This document shows, one piece after another, positions 45,805-57,428 of a stretch of DNA of 64,000 nt. Position numbers and translations under genes: made by a program. The notes under the pieces are model-generated. The model had not been told where the DNA came from, did not search any database, and saw only the letters and a program-made list of their open reading frames with translations. This DNA is from Ensifer sp. LCM 4579 (GTDB lineage Bacteria > Pseudomonadota > Alphaproteobacteria > Rhizobiales > Rhizobiaceae), in the NCBI RefSeq assembly GCF_001854885.1, contig NZ_MDDV01000002.1:226338-290337 (forward strand), read 5' to 3'. Every line of letters begins with the position of its first letter. Within the stretch, counting starts at the first letter, position 1.

Positions 45805-48800
45805 ATGAAGTTCACCAAACTCCGCCTGCTCGGCTTCAAATCCTTCGTCGAACCGACGGAGTTCATCATCGAGCGGGGCCTGACCGGCGTCGTCGGGCCG
45901 AATGGATGCGGCAAGTCGAATCTTGTCGAGGCGCTGCGCTGGGTGATGGGGGAGAACTCCTACAAGAACATGCGCGCCTCCGGCATGGATGACGTGATCT
46001 TTTCCGGGTCGGGCAACCGCCCGGCGCGCAACACCGCGGAGGTGGGCCTTTACCTCGACAACGGCGACCGCACCGCGCCGGCGGCCTTCAACGACAGCGA
46101 CGAGATCCAGGTGACGCGCCGGATCGAGCGCGAGCAGGGTTCCGTCTACCGTATCAATGGCAAGGAGGCGCGCGCCAAGGACGTGCAATTGCTCTTCGCC
46201 GACGCTTCGACGGGAGCCCGCTCGCCATCGATGGTCGGGCAGGGCCGGATCGGCGAACTGATCGCCGCCAAGCCGCAGGCGCGTCGGCAATTGCTCGAAG
46301 AGGCGGCAGGCATCTCCGGCTTGCATTCCCGCCGGCACGAGGCGGAACTCAGGCTGAAGGCGGCGGAAACCAATCTCGAACGGCTCGACGACGTCACTTC
46401 GCAGCTCGAAAGCCAGATCGAGAGCCTGAAGCGCCAGTCGCGCCAGGCCAACCGCTTCAAGATGCTGTCGGCGGAAATCCGCCGCCACGAGGCGATCCTT
46501 TTCCATATCCGCTGGGTGCAGGCGAAGGAAGCGGAGGGCGAGGCCACGAGCCAGCTGAACCAGGCCACCGCGCTCGTCGCGGAGAGGGCGCAGGCTCAGA
46601 TGACAGCCGCCAAGGACCAGGCAATCGCAAGCCTTGAGCTGCCGGATCTGCGCGAGAACGAGGCGAAGCTCGCGGCGGCGCTTCAGCGCCTGCAGATCGC
46701 CCGCGCGCAACTGGAGGAAGATGCGAGCCGGATCCTGCGCCGTCGCGACGAATTGCAGCGGCGGCTGGCGCAGCTCGCCGAGGACATTGCCCGCGAGGAA
46801 CGGCTCATCGCCGACAATGCCGGCATCCTTGCCCGCCTCGACGAGGAAGAAGCGGAACTGAGCGATGTGCTGGCGGAGGCGGACGACCGTGCCGCCGAGG
46901 CTCGCGAGAGGCTGGAGGCGGCAAACGAGACGCTGGCCGAAAGCGAAGCCGATCTCGCGCGGCTGACGGCCGAGCGGGCCGAGGCGCAGGCCGCTCGCAA
47001 CCAGATCGAGCGGACGCTGCGGGATCTGTCGGACCGGCAGGAGCGCCTTGCCCGTCAGCTCTCCGACCAGGCCCGTGACCTCGACGAAATCGACCGCCAG
47101 GTGGCCGCGCTTCCGGACCCGCACAAAAAGCGGGAACAGGTCGAAGCCGCGGCAGCGGCCCTGGAAGAGGCCGAAGCGGCGGTCATTGCCGTCGAAGAGG
47201 GGCTTGTTGAGGCGCGCGCTAGAGAAGCCGCTGCCCGACCGCCGCTCGACCAGGCGCGTGCGCGGCTGAACGACATCGAGACCGAGTCGCGCACGATCCG
47301 CCGGATGCTGGAGGCCGCGGGCGCCACCACCTACCCGGCCGTGGTCGAGGAGATGAAAGTCGATCGGGGTTTTGAGACGGCGCTTGGCGCAGCGTTCGGC
47401 GACGATCTCGACTCGCCCATGGATCATGCCGCACCGTCGCATTGGCGCATGCCTGGCCAGCATGCCTATGATCCCGCTCTGCCGGATGGCGTTCCGGCGT
47501 TGATGAACTACGTGCGCGCGCCGGAGGCGCTCGGCCGAAGGCTGCGCCAGATCGGCATCGTGCAAGATGAGATCGAGGCGGCGCGCCTGCTGCCGTTTCT
47601 TAAGGCCGGGCAGCGGCTGGTGACCAAGCAAGGTGCGGTCTGGCGTTGGGACGGCCACGTCACCGGGTCGGAGGCGCCAAGCGCGGCGGCGTTGCGGCTT
47701 GCGCAGAAGAACCGCCTGGCGGAACTCGAGGGCGAAGCGGAAGATGCTGCCGACGCCCTCGAGCGGGCGGAGGCGGAGCTTGCCGCCGCCGGACAGCGCA
47801 TTCGCGCCGAGGACGAGCGGCTGCGGCTTTCGCGCGATGCACATCGGATGATAGCCCGGCAATTGAGCGAGGCGCGCGAGGCGCTCGCCGCCGCAGAGCG
47901 CGCCTCCGGCGATCTCGCCCGCCGTCGCGCGGTGCTCGCGGAGACAAGGCTACAGCTTCAGGCGCAGCTCGAGGAGATAGCCGAGCAGGTCGAAGCGGCG
48001 AACGATACCCTTGCCGAGGCGCCCGACCTTTCCGAGCTCGACCTCCGCTTGCGCAGCCGGATGGCCCAGGTCGCCGCCGATCGGGCCGCCGTTGCCGAGG
48101 CGCGGGCAGCCCATGACGGCCTCGCCCGCGAAAACGAGGCGCGAATGCGCCGGCTTGCCGCAATTGCCGGAGAGCGCGAGACCTGGCGGGCGAGGGCCGC
48201 GAGCGCCGACGAGCACATCACCACGCTGCGCGAACGCGAGGCGGAGGCGCGCGAAGAGGTCGAGGAACTCGTCGACGCGCCGGACGAGTTCGAAGACAAG
48301 CGCCGCGCCCTGATGAACGAATTGCAGAAGGCCGAGACGGCGCGCCGTCAGGCGACCGATATTCTCGCCGAGGCGGAGAGCCGCCAGCGCGAGGCCGACC
48401 GCTTCGCCGCGACCGCGCTTTCGGAGCTGGCGGAAGGACGCGAGAGGCGCGGTCGGGCAGAAGAGCGGCTTGTCTCGGCACGCGAGCGGCGCGTCGAGAT
48501 CGAAGCCCGCATTCTCGAGGCTCTGTCCTGCGCCCCGCACGAGGTCATACGCCTAACCGGCCTTGCGGCAGACGAGGCGCTGCCGGACATGCGCGCGGTC
48601 GAGCGGGAACTCGAGCGGCTGAAGATCGAGCGCGAACGGCTAGGCGCCGTCAACCTGCGGGCCGACGAGGAACAGAAGGAGCTCGCCGAGCGGCTGGCGG
48701 CGCTGCTCAAGGAGCGGGACGACGTCATCGAGGCGATCCGAAAGCTTAGAAGCGCCATCCAGAACCTCAATCGCGAGGGTCGCGAACGCCTGATCGCCGC

Positions 48801-49266
48801 CTTCGACGTGGTCAACGCACAGTTCCAGCGGCTCTTCACGCATCTCTTCGGCGGCGGCACGGCCGAGCTGCAGCTGATCGAGAGCGACGATCCGCTGGAG
48901 GCGGGGCTTGAGATCCTTGCGCGTCCGCCGGGCAAGAAGCCGCAGACGATGACACTGCTTTCCGGCGGCGAACAGGCCTTGACGGCGATGGCGCTGATCT
49001 TCGCCGTGTTCCTCACCAATCCGGCGCCGATCTGCGTCCTGGACGAGGTGGACGCGCCGCTCGACGACCACAATGTCGAGCGCTATTGTAACCTGATGGA
49101 CGAGATGGCCGCCTCGACCGAGACGCGCTTCGTTATCATCACTCACAACCCGATCACCATGGCGCGCATGAACCGCCTGTTCGGCGTCACCATGGCTGAG
49201 CAGGGCGTCTCGCAGCTCGTCTCCGTCGATCTCCAGACGGCCGAGCGCATGCGCGAAGCTGTCTGA
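45805..49266 (+). CDS. smc: Chromosome segregation ATPase SMC
   Basis: 1153 residues, standard for alphaproteobacterial SMC. The N-terminal head has Walker A GPNGCGKSN (31-39); a long coiled coil runs to the hinge (about 510-640), a second coil follows, and the C-terminal head carries the signature LLSGGEQALTAMAL (about 1051) and Walker B ICVLDEVDAPLDDHN (about 1076). It compacts and aligns newly replicated DNA with ScpA and ScpB, not encoded here. Last gene of the mutY-dciA-dsbA-like neighbourhood. Confidence 0.96.
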   Translation: MKFTKLRLLGFKSFVEPTEFIIERGLTGVVGPNGCGKSNLVEALRWVMGENSYKNMRASGMDDVIFSGSGNRPARNTAEVGLYLDNGDRTAPAAFNDSDEIQVTRRIEREQGSVYRINGKEARAKDVQLLFADASTGARSPSMVGQGRIGELIAAKPQARRQLLEEAAGISGLHSRRHEAELRLKAAETNLERLDDVTSQLESQIESLKRQSRQANRFKMLSAEIRRHEAILFHIRWVQAKEAEGEATSQLNQATALVAERAQAQMTAAKDQAIASLELPDLRENEAKLAAALQRLQIARAQLEEDASRILRRRDELQRRLAQLAEDIAREERLIADNAGILARLDEEEAELSDVLAEADDRAAEARERLEAANETLAESEADLARLTAERAEAQAARNQIERTLRDLSDRQERLARQLSDQARDLDEIDRQVAALPDPHKKREQVEAAAAALEEAEAAVIAVEEGLVEARAREAAARPPLDQARARLNDIETESRTIRRMLEAAGATTYPAVVEEMKVDRGFETALGAAFGDDLDSPMDHAAPSHWRMPGQHAYDPALPDGVPALMNYVRAPEALGRRLRQIGIVQDEIEAARLLPFLKAGQRLVTKQGAVWRWDGHVTGSEAPSAAALRLAQKNRLAELEGEAEDAADALERAEAELAAAGQRIRAEDERLRLSRDAHRMIARQLSEAREALAAAERASGDLARRRAVLAETRLQLQAQLEEIAEQVEAANDTLAEAPDLSELDLRLRSRMAQVAADRAAVAEARAAHDGLARENEARMRRLAAIAGERETWRARAASADEHITTLREREAEAREEVEELVDAPDEFEDKRRALMNELQKAETARRQATDILAEAESRQREADRFAATALSELAEGRERRGRAEERLVSARERRVEIEARILEALSCAPHEVIRLTGLAADEALPDMRAVERELERLKIERERLGAVNLRADEEQKELAERLAALLKERDDVIEAIRKLRSAIQNLNREGRERLIAAFDVVNAQFQRLFTHLFGGGTAELQLIESDDPLEAGLEILARPPGKKPQTMTLLSGGEQALTAMALIFAVFLTNPAPICVLDEVDAPLDDHNVERYCNLMDEMAASTETRFVIITHNPITMARMNRLFGVTMAEQGVSQLVSVDLQTAERMREAV

Positions 49267-49403
49267 CAAGTCTCGTTCCGCTTACGGGCCACGCGCTGCC
49301 GCAAGCTTGATGCGCTGCAGCAAAAAACTTGGCCGAGTGCATTTTCAGCTCGAAACATATACTGTAGATCGTCACCAGAGCTGTTTCGGGGTGGAGAACA
49401 GGC

Positions 49404-52094
<2,691 letters not shown>

Positions 52095-52211
52095 CGGCCT
52101 ATCGGATTCCGCCGCTCGACTATCGGACGGCGCCGTTTTCGCGCGAGTCAGGCGATGCGCCGGGCGCGACGCACATCATGCGCCGCCGTGGAGGTGTCAA
52201 TTCTCGGGCGA

Positions 52212-52601
52212 TTACATACGCTCGAGCACGCCGACAAAGGCTTCGGCGAAACTCTTGAGCCCGGCAGTCCTTTCCCCCGGCTCTTCGGCGCGAACCGTGC
52301 TTCCATCCGCGTCGAGACAGACGAAAAGGATCGTCGGGGGCTTGTCCCCGCCGGCGCCGAGACGCAGGACGGCGATGCTCAGGCAATCGTCGATCAGGCC
52401 GGAGGCGGGAAGCGCGAACAGGAACTCGCCGCCGACGTCCTTGGCGACCGTGCGCACGAAGCCCTCGAAATCGTCCTCGTCGCCGGAGAAGCGGTCAAGC
52501 GAAAGCTCGAGCTCGAGCAGCGCCATGGGGATAGCCGCTTCGCCGGTCTGGCGCGCGGCGACGGGGCGGGTGAGCTCCATGCTGTTCTCCGATGCGGCCA
52601 T
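52212..52601 (-). CDS. Hypothetical protein, soluble
   Basis: 129 residues from an ATG with GGAGAG upstream. Central part: ALLELELSLDRFSGDEDDFEGFVRTVAKDVGGEFLFALPASGL; later TILFVCLDADGSTVRAEE. It looks like a small alpha/beta cytoplasmic protein; no signal peptide or membrane segment. I do not recognise the family. It sits between ppdK and the DUF1499 gene, read toward ppdK. The frame upstream to 52853 is open by chance. Confidence 0.65.
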   Translation of the reverse strand: MAASENSMELTRPVAARQTGEAAIPMALLELELSLDRFSGDEDDFEGFVRTVAKDVGGEFLFALPASGLIDDCLSIAVLRLGAGGDKPPTILFVCLDADGSTVRAEEPGERTAGLKSFAEAFVGVLERM

Positions 52602-52851
52602 GATGCCTCTCCGTGAGTTGCCGCGCCGTCTGGCAGGCGCCGGCCGTTCGCCTCCAAATCTCGCTTCGCCGCGCAAGGGTGCAGTCGGAAGCGAGTCCGG
52701 TAAATATCTGGTTAAGGAGAATGGCGAATTTGCGGCGTTGGCACAACTGCAGCGGTCACGCACCGCCGAGGCGTTGCCAACCCAGTTCCCAGCGTCACGC
52801 CCATCGGTTAAGAAGATTGCTCTGTTCCGTCGCGGGGAATGATTCCGTTTC

Positions 52852-53763
52852 ATGGTTGTTCGCTACGAGCGCCCCTATTCCTATGCCGCCCATTGGGCGC
52901 GCCGGCTTGCCCGCATAGGCTTCCTCATCTTCGTGCTGTCGCTTGCCGCGCATCGCTTCGGTCCGCTGACGACGCCGCATTTTCTGGTGCTGGCGTTCGC
53001 CGCCGCCGCCTTTGCCGCCGCCGGCGTACTGCTTGCGGCGGTCGGGCTCGCGCGCCTGTGGCAGGTGGCGGCCGTGGGCGGCAAGGCGTCCGTGTCGGCG
53101 CTCTTCTATGCGGCGCTTCCGCTCGCATTCCTTGCTTATGGCGCGGCGCTATACCTGATGCGCCCCGCGATCTATGACATCAGCACCGATACGGTGATGC
53201 CGCCGCCCTGGATCAGGGCACCCAAGGCCGAGGAGAACTGGATGAAGCGCAGGCCGATCGTGACGCCCGAGGATCGCGAGGCGCAGATCGTCGCCTATCC
53301 CGGGCTCACCGGCCGGCGCTATGAAGGTGCTCTCGACCGGGTGTTCCAAGGGGTGCGTAAGGTCGTCGACGAAACGGGCATAAGCCTCACCGCCGAGCTC
53401 GGCGTGGAAAACGCGCGCGCCGACCTCGAGGACCTTGCCGTTCGCCCGGGCGCCGGCGTGGATACCAGCACGGAACTGCAAGTGATCCCGGTACCGGCTG
53501 TGCGTCCGGCTCCACCAGGCGTGGATGGCGGCATACCGGGACGGCGCCCCGGCGACGTGGTGCTGCAGGGCGAGTGGCGCACTTTAATCGTCGGCTTTCG
53601 CTTCGATGTGCTGGTTCGTCTGCGTGAGGAGGCGGAAACCACCTTCGTCGACCTGCGCGTCGCCTCGCGCTACGGCCCGCACGATCTCGGTATGGGCGCA
53701 GCCTTCTCCGAGGAGTTCCTGCGCGCGCTCGATGCCGAACTCCTCGGGATCGCGGGGGATTGA
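52852..53763 (+). CDS. DUF1499 membrane protein
   Basis: 303 residues. Three hydrophobic helices lie at about 19-36, 43-65 and 78-99. The rest is the DUF1499 domain: DISTDTVMPPPWI (about 110-122), YPGLTGRRYEGALDRVFQGVRKVV, and VDLRVASRYGPHDLGMGAAFSEEFLRALDAEL at the end. The SR.SR.G..D-like segment (ASRYGPHDLG) is typical. Function unknown; family is common next to envelope genes. Single gene. Confidence 0.82.
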   Translation: MVVRYERPYSYAAHWARRLARIGFLIFVLSLAAHRFGPLTTPHFLVLAFAAAAFAAAGVLLAAVGLARLWQVAAVGGKASVSALFYAALPLAFLAYGAALYLMRPAIYDISTDTVMPPPWIRAPKAEENWMKRRPIVTPEDREAQIVAYPGLTGRRYEGALDRVFQGVRKVVDETGISLTAELGVENARADLEDLAVRPGAGVDTSTELQVIPVPAVRPAPPGVDGGIPGRRPGDVVLQGEWRTLIVGFRFDVLVRLREEAETTFVDLRVASRYGPHDLGMGAAFSEEFLRALDAELLGIAGD

Positions 53764-53854
53764 CAGTGCGGTGGCGGTCTACGCAGCCGTTCGCCACCCT
53801 CCTCCCGCGGCGGAATCGGGGCGTCGGCCGACGAAATCGCGGGCGATCTTTATC

Positions 53855-54766
53855 TTAGAGGACGAGCCGAAACTCCCCGAACAGCGAGGGCGGGCCATCG
53901 GTCTCGATGCGGCCGTGCTCGATCAGGTCCTCGATATGCGCAAGCACCGAAAGTGCCGCCGCACCGTGCAGGCGCGGGTCGGTCGAAGCGTAGATCACCT
54001 TCACCATGTCCGGGATCGTCCGGTCGCCGGCGCGCAGTCGCTCGAGAACGGCGCGCTCGCGCATCTTCCGGTGCGCCTTCAGCGCGCGGACGAAGGAGGC
54101 GGGCTCCGTGACGGGGCCGCCATGGCCGGGCAGGTAGAGCCGGTCCTCGCGGGCAAGCAGCTTGTCGAGCGATACCATATAATCGGCCATCGCTCCGTCC
54201 GGCGGCGCAACGATACTCGTCGCCCAGGCCATGACGTGATCTGCGGAGAAAAGGACGCCGGTGCCCTCGAGTGCGAAAGCCATGTGGTTGGCCGTGTGCC
54301 CCGGCGTTGCAACCGCGGTCAGGCTCCAGCCGTCGCCCTCGACCCGCTCGCCATCGGCAAGCGCGATGTCTGGCGCGAAACTCATGTCGGAGCTTTCGGC
54401 GAAAGGATTGGTCTCGCCTTCATGCAGGGGTCGCGCCGCCCGATGGAGCCCTTCACCGACGATGATCGCGCCGGTCGCCTCTTTCAGCCGACGGGCGAGG
54501 GGCGAATGGTCGCGATGGGTGTGGCTGACGGCGATATGCGTCACCTCGCGGCCCTTGAGCGCTGCCATAAGAGCGCGGAAATGCGCCTCGTCCTCCGGCC
54601 CCGGATCGATAACCGCGACCGAGCCGCGGCCGACGATATAGGTGTTGGTGCCGTGGAAGGTGAAGGGGCCGGGATTGTTGACGGTGATCCGCTGCACGTT
54701 GTCGGCGACCGGCACCGCCTCGCCATGGGCAGGCTTGAAATCCAGTTCGAACTGGGGGCCCTGCAT
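53855..54766 (-). CDS. Metallo-beta-lactamase fold hydrolase (glyoxalase II/LACTB2-like)
   Basis: 303 residues. The metal motif is H82-T-H84-R-D86-H87 in VSHTHRDHSPL, with further ligands in TPGHTANHMAF and FSADHVMAW. The TNTYIVG and IDPGP segments and the helical C-terminal extension place it near LACTB2-like hydrolases. Start at MQGPQF lies 11 bases after the cupin gene stop, so the two form an operon. The substrate is unknown, possibly a thioester or RNA. Confidence 0.88.
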   Translation of the reverse strand: MQGPQFELDFKPAHGEAVPVADNVQRITVNNPGPFTFHGTNTYIVGRGSVAVIDPGPEDEAHFRALMAALKGREVTHIAVSHTHRDHSPLARRLKEATGAIIVGEGLHRAARPLHEGETNPFAESSDMSFAPDIALADGERVEGDGWSLTAVATPGHTANHMAFALEGTGVLFSADHVMAWATSIVAPPDGAMADYMVSLDKLLAREDRLYLPGHGGPVTEPASFVRALKAHRKMRERAVLERLRAGDRTIPDMVKVIYASTDPRLHGAAALSVLAHIEDLIEHGRIETDGPPSLFGEFRLVL

Positions 54767-54777
54767 TCGTCTTACCT

Positions 54778-55074
54778 TCACTTGTATTCGATCTCGATGA
54801 AGGACATGGGCTCGCTGCCGGCATTGACGACATTGTGCGCCACACCCGCGTCGCGCCGATAGGCGGCGCCCTTGGCGACATCGATGCGGCGGCTGCCACC
54901 TTCCTCTTCCACCAGAAACCGACAGTCCGTCATAGGTACGACGACATAGCCAAGCCCGTGGACGTGATGTCCCGTATCGGCACCGGGTTCGAAGTCCCAG
55001 CGGATGATCCGGACGACGGCGTCGTCGATGAGCACCGTCGGAACGGCAGGCGGGCGTGCGCGAAACGGACTCAT
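54778..55074 (-). CDS. Small cupin domain protein
   Basis: 98 residues forming one cupin barrel: PGADTGHHVHGLGYVVVPMT holds the metal histidines (GxxxxxHxH) and AYRRDAGVAHNVVNAG the second histidine motif. Such single-domain proteins bind a metal and act as dioxygenases, isomerases or sensors. An in-frame ATG at 55086 would add four residues. First gene of a two-gene operon with the metallo-hydrolase. Substrate unknown. Confidence 0.8.
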   Translation of the reverse strand: MSPFRARPPAVPTVLIDDAVVRIIRWDFEPGADTGHHVHGLGYVVVPMTDCRFLVEEEGGSRRIDVAKGAAYRRDAGVAHNVVNAGSEPMSFIEIEYK

Positions 55075-55305
55075 AGCGTTCTCCATTTGCGGGCGACAAT
55101 AGGGCAAAGGACGGACGGAGGAAACGGCACTGTCCACGCTTTCGTTCAGGTGGTCGGCGTCCATTGGACGGTGCGGTTGCGCGCGTAAGGAAGGGCATAT
55201 GGTCAACAAAATCTGCGGGCAATGCGAAGTTAAGCATTGTGACGACGCACGAGCTTTGCTAATCAGGCGCTCGATTTGGCGCGGTCTTATCCCGCCAGCC
55301 TGAGT

Positions 55306-55380
55306 TGGGGCGTAGCCAAGCGGTAAGGCAGCGGTTTTTGGTACCGCCATTCCCTGGTTCGAATCCAGGCGCCCCAGCCA
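55306..55380 (+). tRNA. tRNA-Gln (anticodon TTG)
   Basis: 75 bases including the encoded CCA. Acceptor TGGGGCG pairs with CGCCCCA; the anticodon stem GCGGT/ACCGC closes the loop TTTTGGT, anticodon TTG; the T arm is CCTGG-TTCGAAT-CCAGG. Discriminator base G. All arms fold without mismatch. Confidence 0.96.
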
Positions 55381-55710
55381 CTCGTCCTCTTCGAGCACTA
55401 GCATCCACAGTACGCCGCTTGGTGGGGCAACTTGCGTTTATTTTTCCGGATAGGTCCCTCGGGGCCGAGATCTAAATTTAGGCGTGGGAATCCTCCGAGC
55501 AGGCTGCATAGAGCGGTGGGAAGGGGCATGATCAGCCAGTGGATCTGGTGATTCGCAGTGCCTCATGAAGGGCAGGGGTCGCCATGGCGTCAACGGAGAA
55601 GGATACAGTGATGAATCCGATTCCCGTCAAAACCGGCAGCGTCGATGAGGCGATGCCATGAAGCAAAACCCGCCGACCTTCGTCAGCGGTTTCGGTCGCG
55701 CATCGGCCGA
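55381..55710. other. Intergenic region after tRNA-Gln
   Basis: 330 bases with no supported gene. Short open frames on both strands show no start signals or recognisable family, and no clear repeat or att-like copy of the tRNA is seen. Confidence 0.5.
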
Positions 55711-56124
55711 TCACTCCGCCTTCGCGCCCCCCAGAAACTCCTCGCACCAGCTCGGGCCGCCTTCGCGCTTGCGGTCGCCGATGACGCGGATCGAGCGGAT
55801 AACGTAGTCGGGGGAAACGGTGAGCTGGACGGAGCAGCTTAGATATTCGGTACGCGCGGCGGAGATGCGCTCGCCGCGCTTGCCGTCGGCGGTCTTTCTA
55901 TACTCGGCCGGAACCTTGCGGGTCTTGTAGCCGCCCTTCCAGCTATAGACGGTATCGCTGCCGGACTCGACGTCGGACATCGGGGGGCCGAATTCGGCGA
56001 AGAAGGGGCCGGCCGATTGGCCGAGCCAGCGTTTCTCGACGGCGTTTCTAGCCACGCCTGTCGTCGTCGTGCAGCCGGCGATGACCAGCGCGAGGCCGGC
56101 CGCCGTCATCAAGCGGAGATTCAT
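55711..56124 (-). CDS. Small lipoprotein
   Basis: 137 residues. The signal MNLRLMTAAGLALVIAGC ends in lipobox VIAGC (cysteine 18). The mature protein has a WLGQSAGPFFAEFGPPMSDVESGSDTVYSWKGG segment of the SmpA/OmlA-like (BamE-like) kind and two more cysteines (LSCSVQL and PSWCEEF) that may form a disulfide. A role in the outer membrane is likely; exact function unknown. Single gene read away from the tRNA-Pro gene. Confidence 0.75.
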   Translation of the reverse strand: MNLRLMTAAGLALVIAGCTTTTGVARNAVEKRWLGQSAGPFFAEFGPPMSDVESGSDTVYSWKGGYKTRKVPAEYRKTADGKRGERISAARTEYLSCSVQLTVSPDYVIRSIRVIGDRKREGGPSWCEEFLGGAKAE

Positions 56125-56400
56125 GTTTCTGTCCCTTTGACCTGTCCTGAAGCTCGCGGCGCGGAAGGGCCGGATCCCGGCCTTCCTCCACCTTTCGTCG
56201 AGGCTCTAGCGCCAAAGCAGGCGAAAGAAAATCGGCCGGCACTGGGCGGATCAAGGAAAATCCGAAGCGTTGCAGAAACGCCCTATTTTCCTCGTGCGCC
56301 TAGGTTTTCACCAGTCCGATTTTTTGGCGAACCGGCGTTCTTTTTTGAGATCGCCGCTTGTGCAATCGAGAAGGCTGTTCTATAGAGGCGCCGCTGGTCA

Positions 56401-56477
56401 CGGAGTGTAGCGCAGTCTGGTAGCGCACCACGTTCGGGACGTGGGGGTCGCGTGTTCGAATCACGCCACTCCGACCA
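56401..56477 (+). tRNA. tRNA-Pro (anticodon CGG)
   Basis: 77 bases including CCA. Acceptor CGGAGTG pairs with CACTCCG; the anticodon stem CCACG/CGTGG closes the loop TTCGGGA with anticodon CGG; T arm GCGTG-TTCGAAT-CACGC. Its 3' part from 56431 is the left end repeat of the integrated island; the right copy is at 60746-60793. Confidence 0.96.
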
Positions 56478-56478
56478 G
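56431..56478 (+). repeat. attL: 48-bp direct repeat (3' part of tRNA-Pro)
   Basis: Runs from CGTTCGGGACG in the anticodon loop to the base after the CCA. Identical over all 48 bases to 60746-60793. The bases on either side differ between copies, which fixes the ends. Confidence 0.92.
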
Positions 56479-56552
56479 CTTATAAGGCCTTGTCCCGAAA
56501 GGCTTTTTAGCTTCCCCTTACGATCTGATTTAGAGCCTTCTTCGTGGCTCTC

Positions 56553-56590
56553 CGACAGAAATCCCGACAGATATTTTTCAAACTGTCGGG
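56553..56590 (+). promoter_or_regulatory. Putative integrase arm sites near attL
   Basis: CGACAG occurs at 56553 and 56565 (the latter in CCCGACAG, 56563-56570) and its inverse CTGTCG at 56583-56588, forming an 8-base stem with a 12-base loop. The same hexamer is repeated near attR. The first reads CGACAGAAATC, exactly as at 60614. Arm-type binding is inferred. Confidence 0.45.
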
Positions 56591-56658
56591 ATGTTGCTTG
56601 TTCAGATTTCCCGGAATCGGTTAGCCTCACAACCAGTAGAGGTGGGGTGGAGGCTGAA

Positions 56659-56988
56659 GTGAAGGTTATCTATGCAGTCCTCATGACAGCGCTGGCGACA
56701 TCTGTCGCGCATGCTGATGACGTTTCTATCCTAAAGAAGAAGGCTTGGGCCAAGGGCAGGCAGAGCGGCTACGTCATCAGTTACAAGCACGATGGAAAAG
56801 TGGGCAAGAACGCTAAGGTCTATTGCGTCAGCGGCGGCGAGCCAATGTATCTCGTTGAGGGACTGGATAGGGGAGACGGAAAGAAACTCGACATAATGGT
56901 AGATGACGATAACGGCGGCCTCGCGACCGACCTTGCCCCCGGGTATATGCGCTGGGCCATCGACGTCTGGAGACTGACCTGCAGATGA
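56659..56988 (+). CDS. Small exported hypothetical protein of the island
   Basis: 109 residues from a GTG with GGAGG five bases upstream. The signal peptide MKVIYAVLMTALATSVAHA is followed by a basic mature domain of about 90 residues (SILKKKAWAKGRQSGYVISY) with two cysteines (VYCVSGG and the penultimate CR) that could form a disulfide. Not recognised. The codon use is less GC-biased than in core genes. It is the first gene inside the island. Confidence 0.68.
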   Translation: MKVIYAVLMTALATSVAHADDVSILKKKAWAKGRQSGYVISYKHDGKVGKNAKVYCVSGGEPMYLVEGLDRGDGKKLDIMVDDDNGGLATDLAPGYMRWAIDVWRLTCR

Positions 56989-56989
56989 T

Positions 56990-57016
56990 TGGTGCGGCGG
57001 CTGGAATTGAACCAGC
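56990..57016 (-). other. tRNA or tmRNA 3'-end-like fragment
   Basis: On the minus strand the sequence GCTGGTTCAATTCCAGC is a perfect T-arm (5-bp stem, TTCAATT loop), followed by CGCCGCACCA, like an acceptor end with CCA. No matching 5' acceptor or anticodon arm is found upstream. It may be the remains of another att site or chance. Lies just after the exported-protein gene. Confidence 0.35.
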
Positions 57017-57101
57017 GCACTGATTGAGTGACTAAGTCGATCCCTTGCGGCCCTTCGACCAGTCTAGTCGATGATCGCTATGTCCGGGCTCGGCTGAGCC
57101 T

Positions 57102-57428
57102 TCACTCAAAGTAAGCCCGCTTCGTAAGCAGTTCCGTTTCCTTGAAGAGGCCGGTGTCCATTTCGATGCGGAGATAGAGGGTCAAGGTGTTGTGTTGCGT
57201 CACCTGCTCAGCGGCCGTCGTCGCATAGTCTGGTCCCTCATTGGTGTAGTCTCGCTCGAAATACATGTAGTCGACGGTCGCTCCCAACATGCAGGGCACG
57301 TCGACGATAAGGGATATCGAATCGGTGTCTATCGCCGCCAGGCTGTAGCCGTCGACAGCCATAACTTCATTGAGGGTTATATCTCTCACCTCGCCATCAT
57401 CGAGGGTGACCTGCCGCTGAACTTTCAT
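57102..57428 (-). CDS. Hypothetical protein whose start lies in the IS end
   Basis: 108 residues. The mature-looking body (EVMAVDGYSLAAIDTDSISLIVDVPCML and YLRIEMDTGLFKETELLTKRAYFE) is acidic and beta-rich, with no signal peptide. The first seven codons, including the ATG, lie inside the left terminal repeat of the IS3 remnant, and there is no good ribosome site. Most likely the IS inserted into the gene and cut away the true N-terminus, so this may be a 5'-truncated gene. Family not recognised. Confidence 0.5.
   Translation of the reverse strand: MKVQRQVTLDDGEVRDITLNEVMAVDGYSLAAIDTDSISLIVDVPCMLGATVDYMYFERDYTNEGPDYATTAAEQVTQHNTLTLYLRIEMDTGLFKETELLTKRAYFE

Noticed and set aside
45625..47862. 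745-codon open frame on the minus strand opposite smc
   Set aside because: Antisense shadow of GC-rich smc; Leu/Arg/Gly-rich with no motif, and it runs through the inverted repeat upstream.
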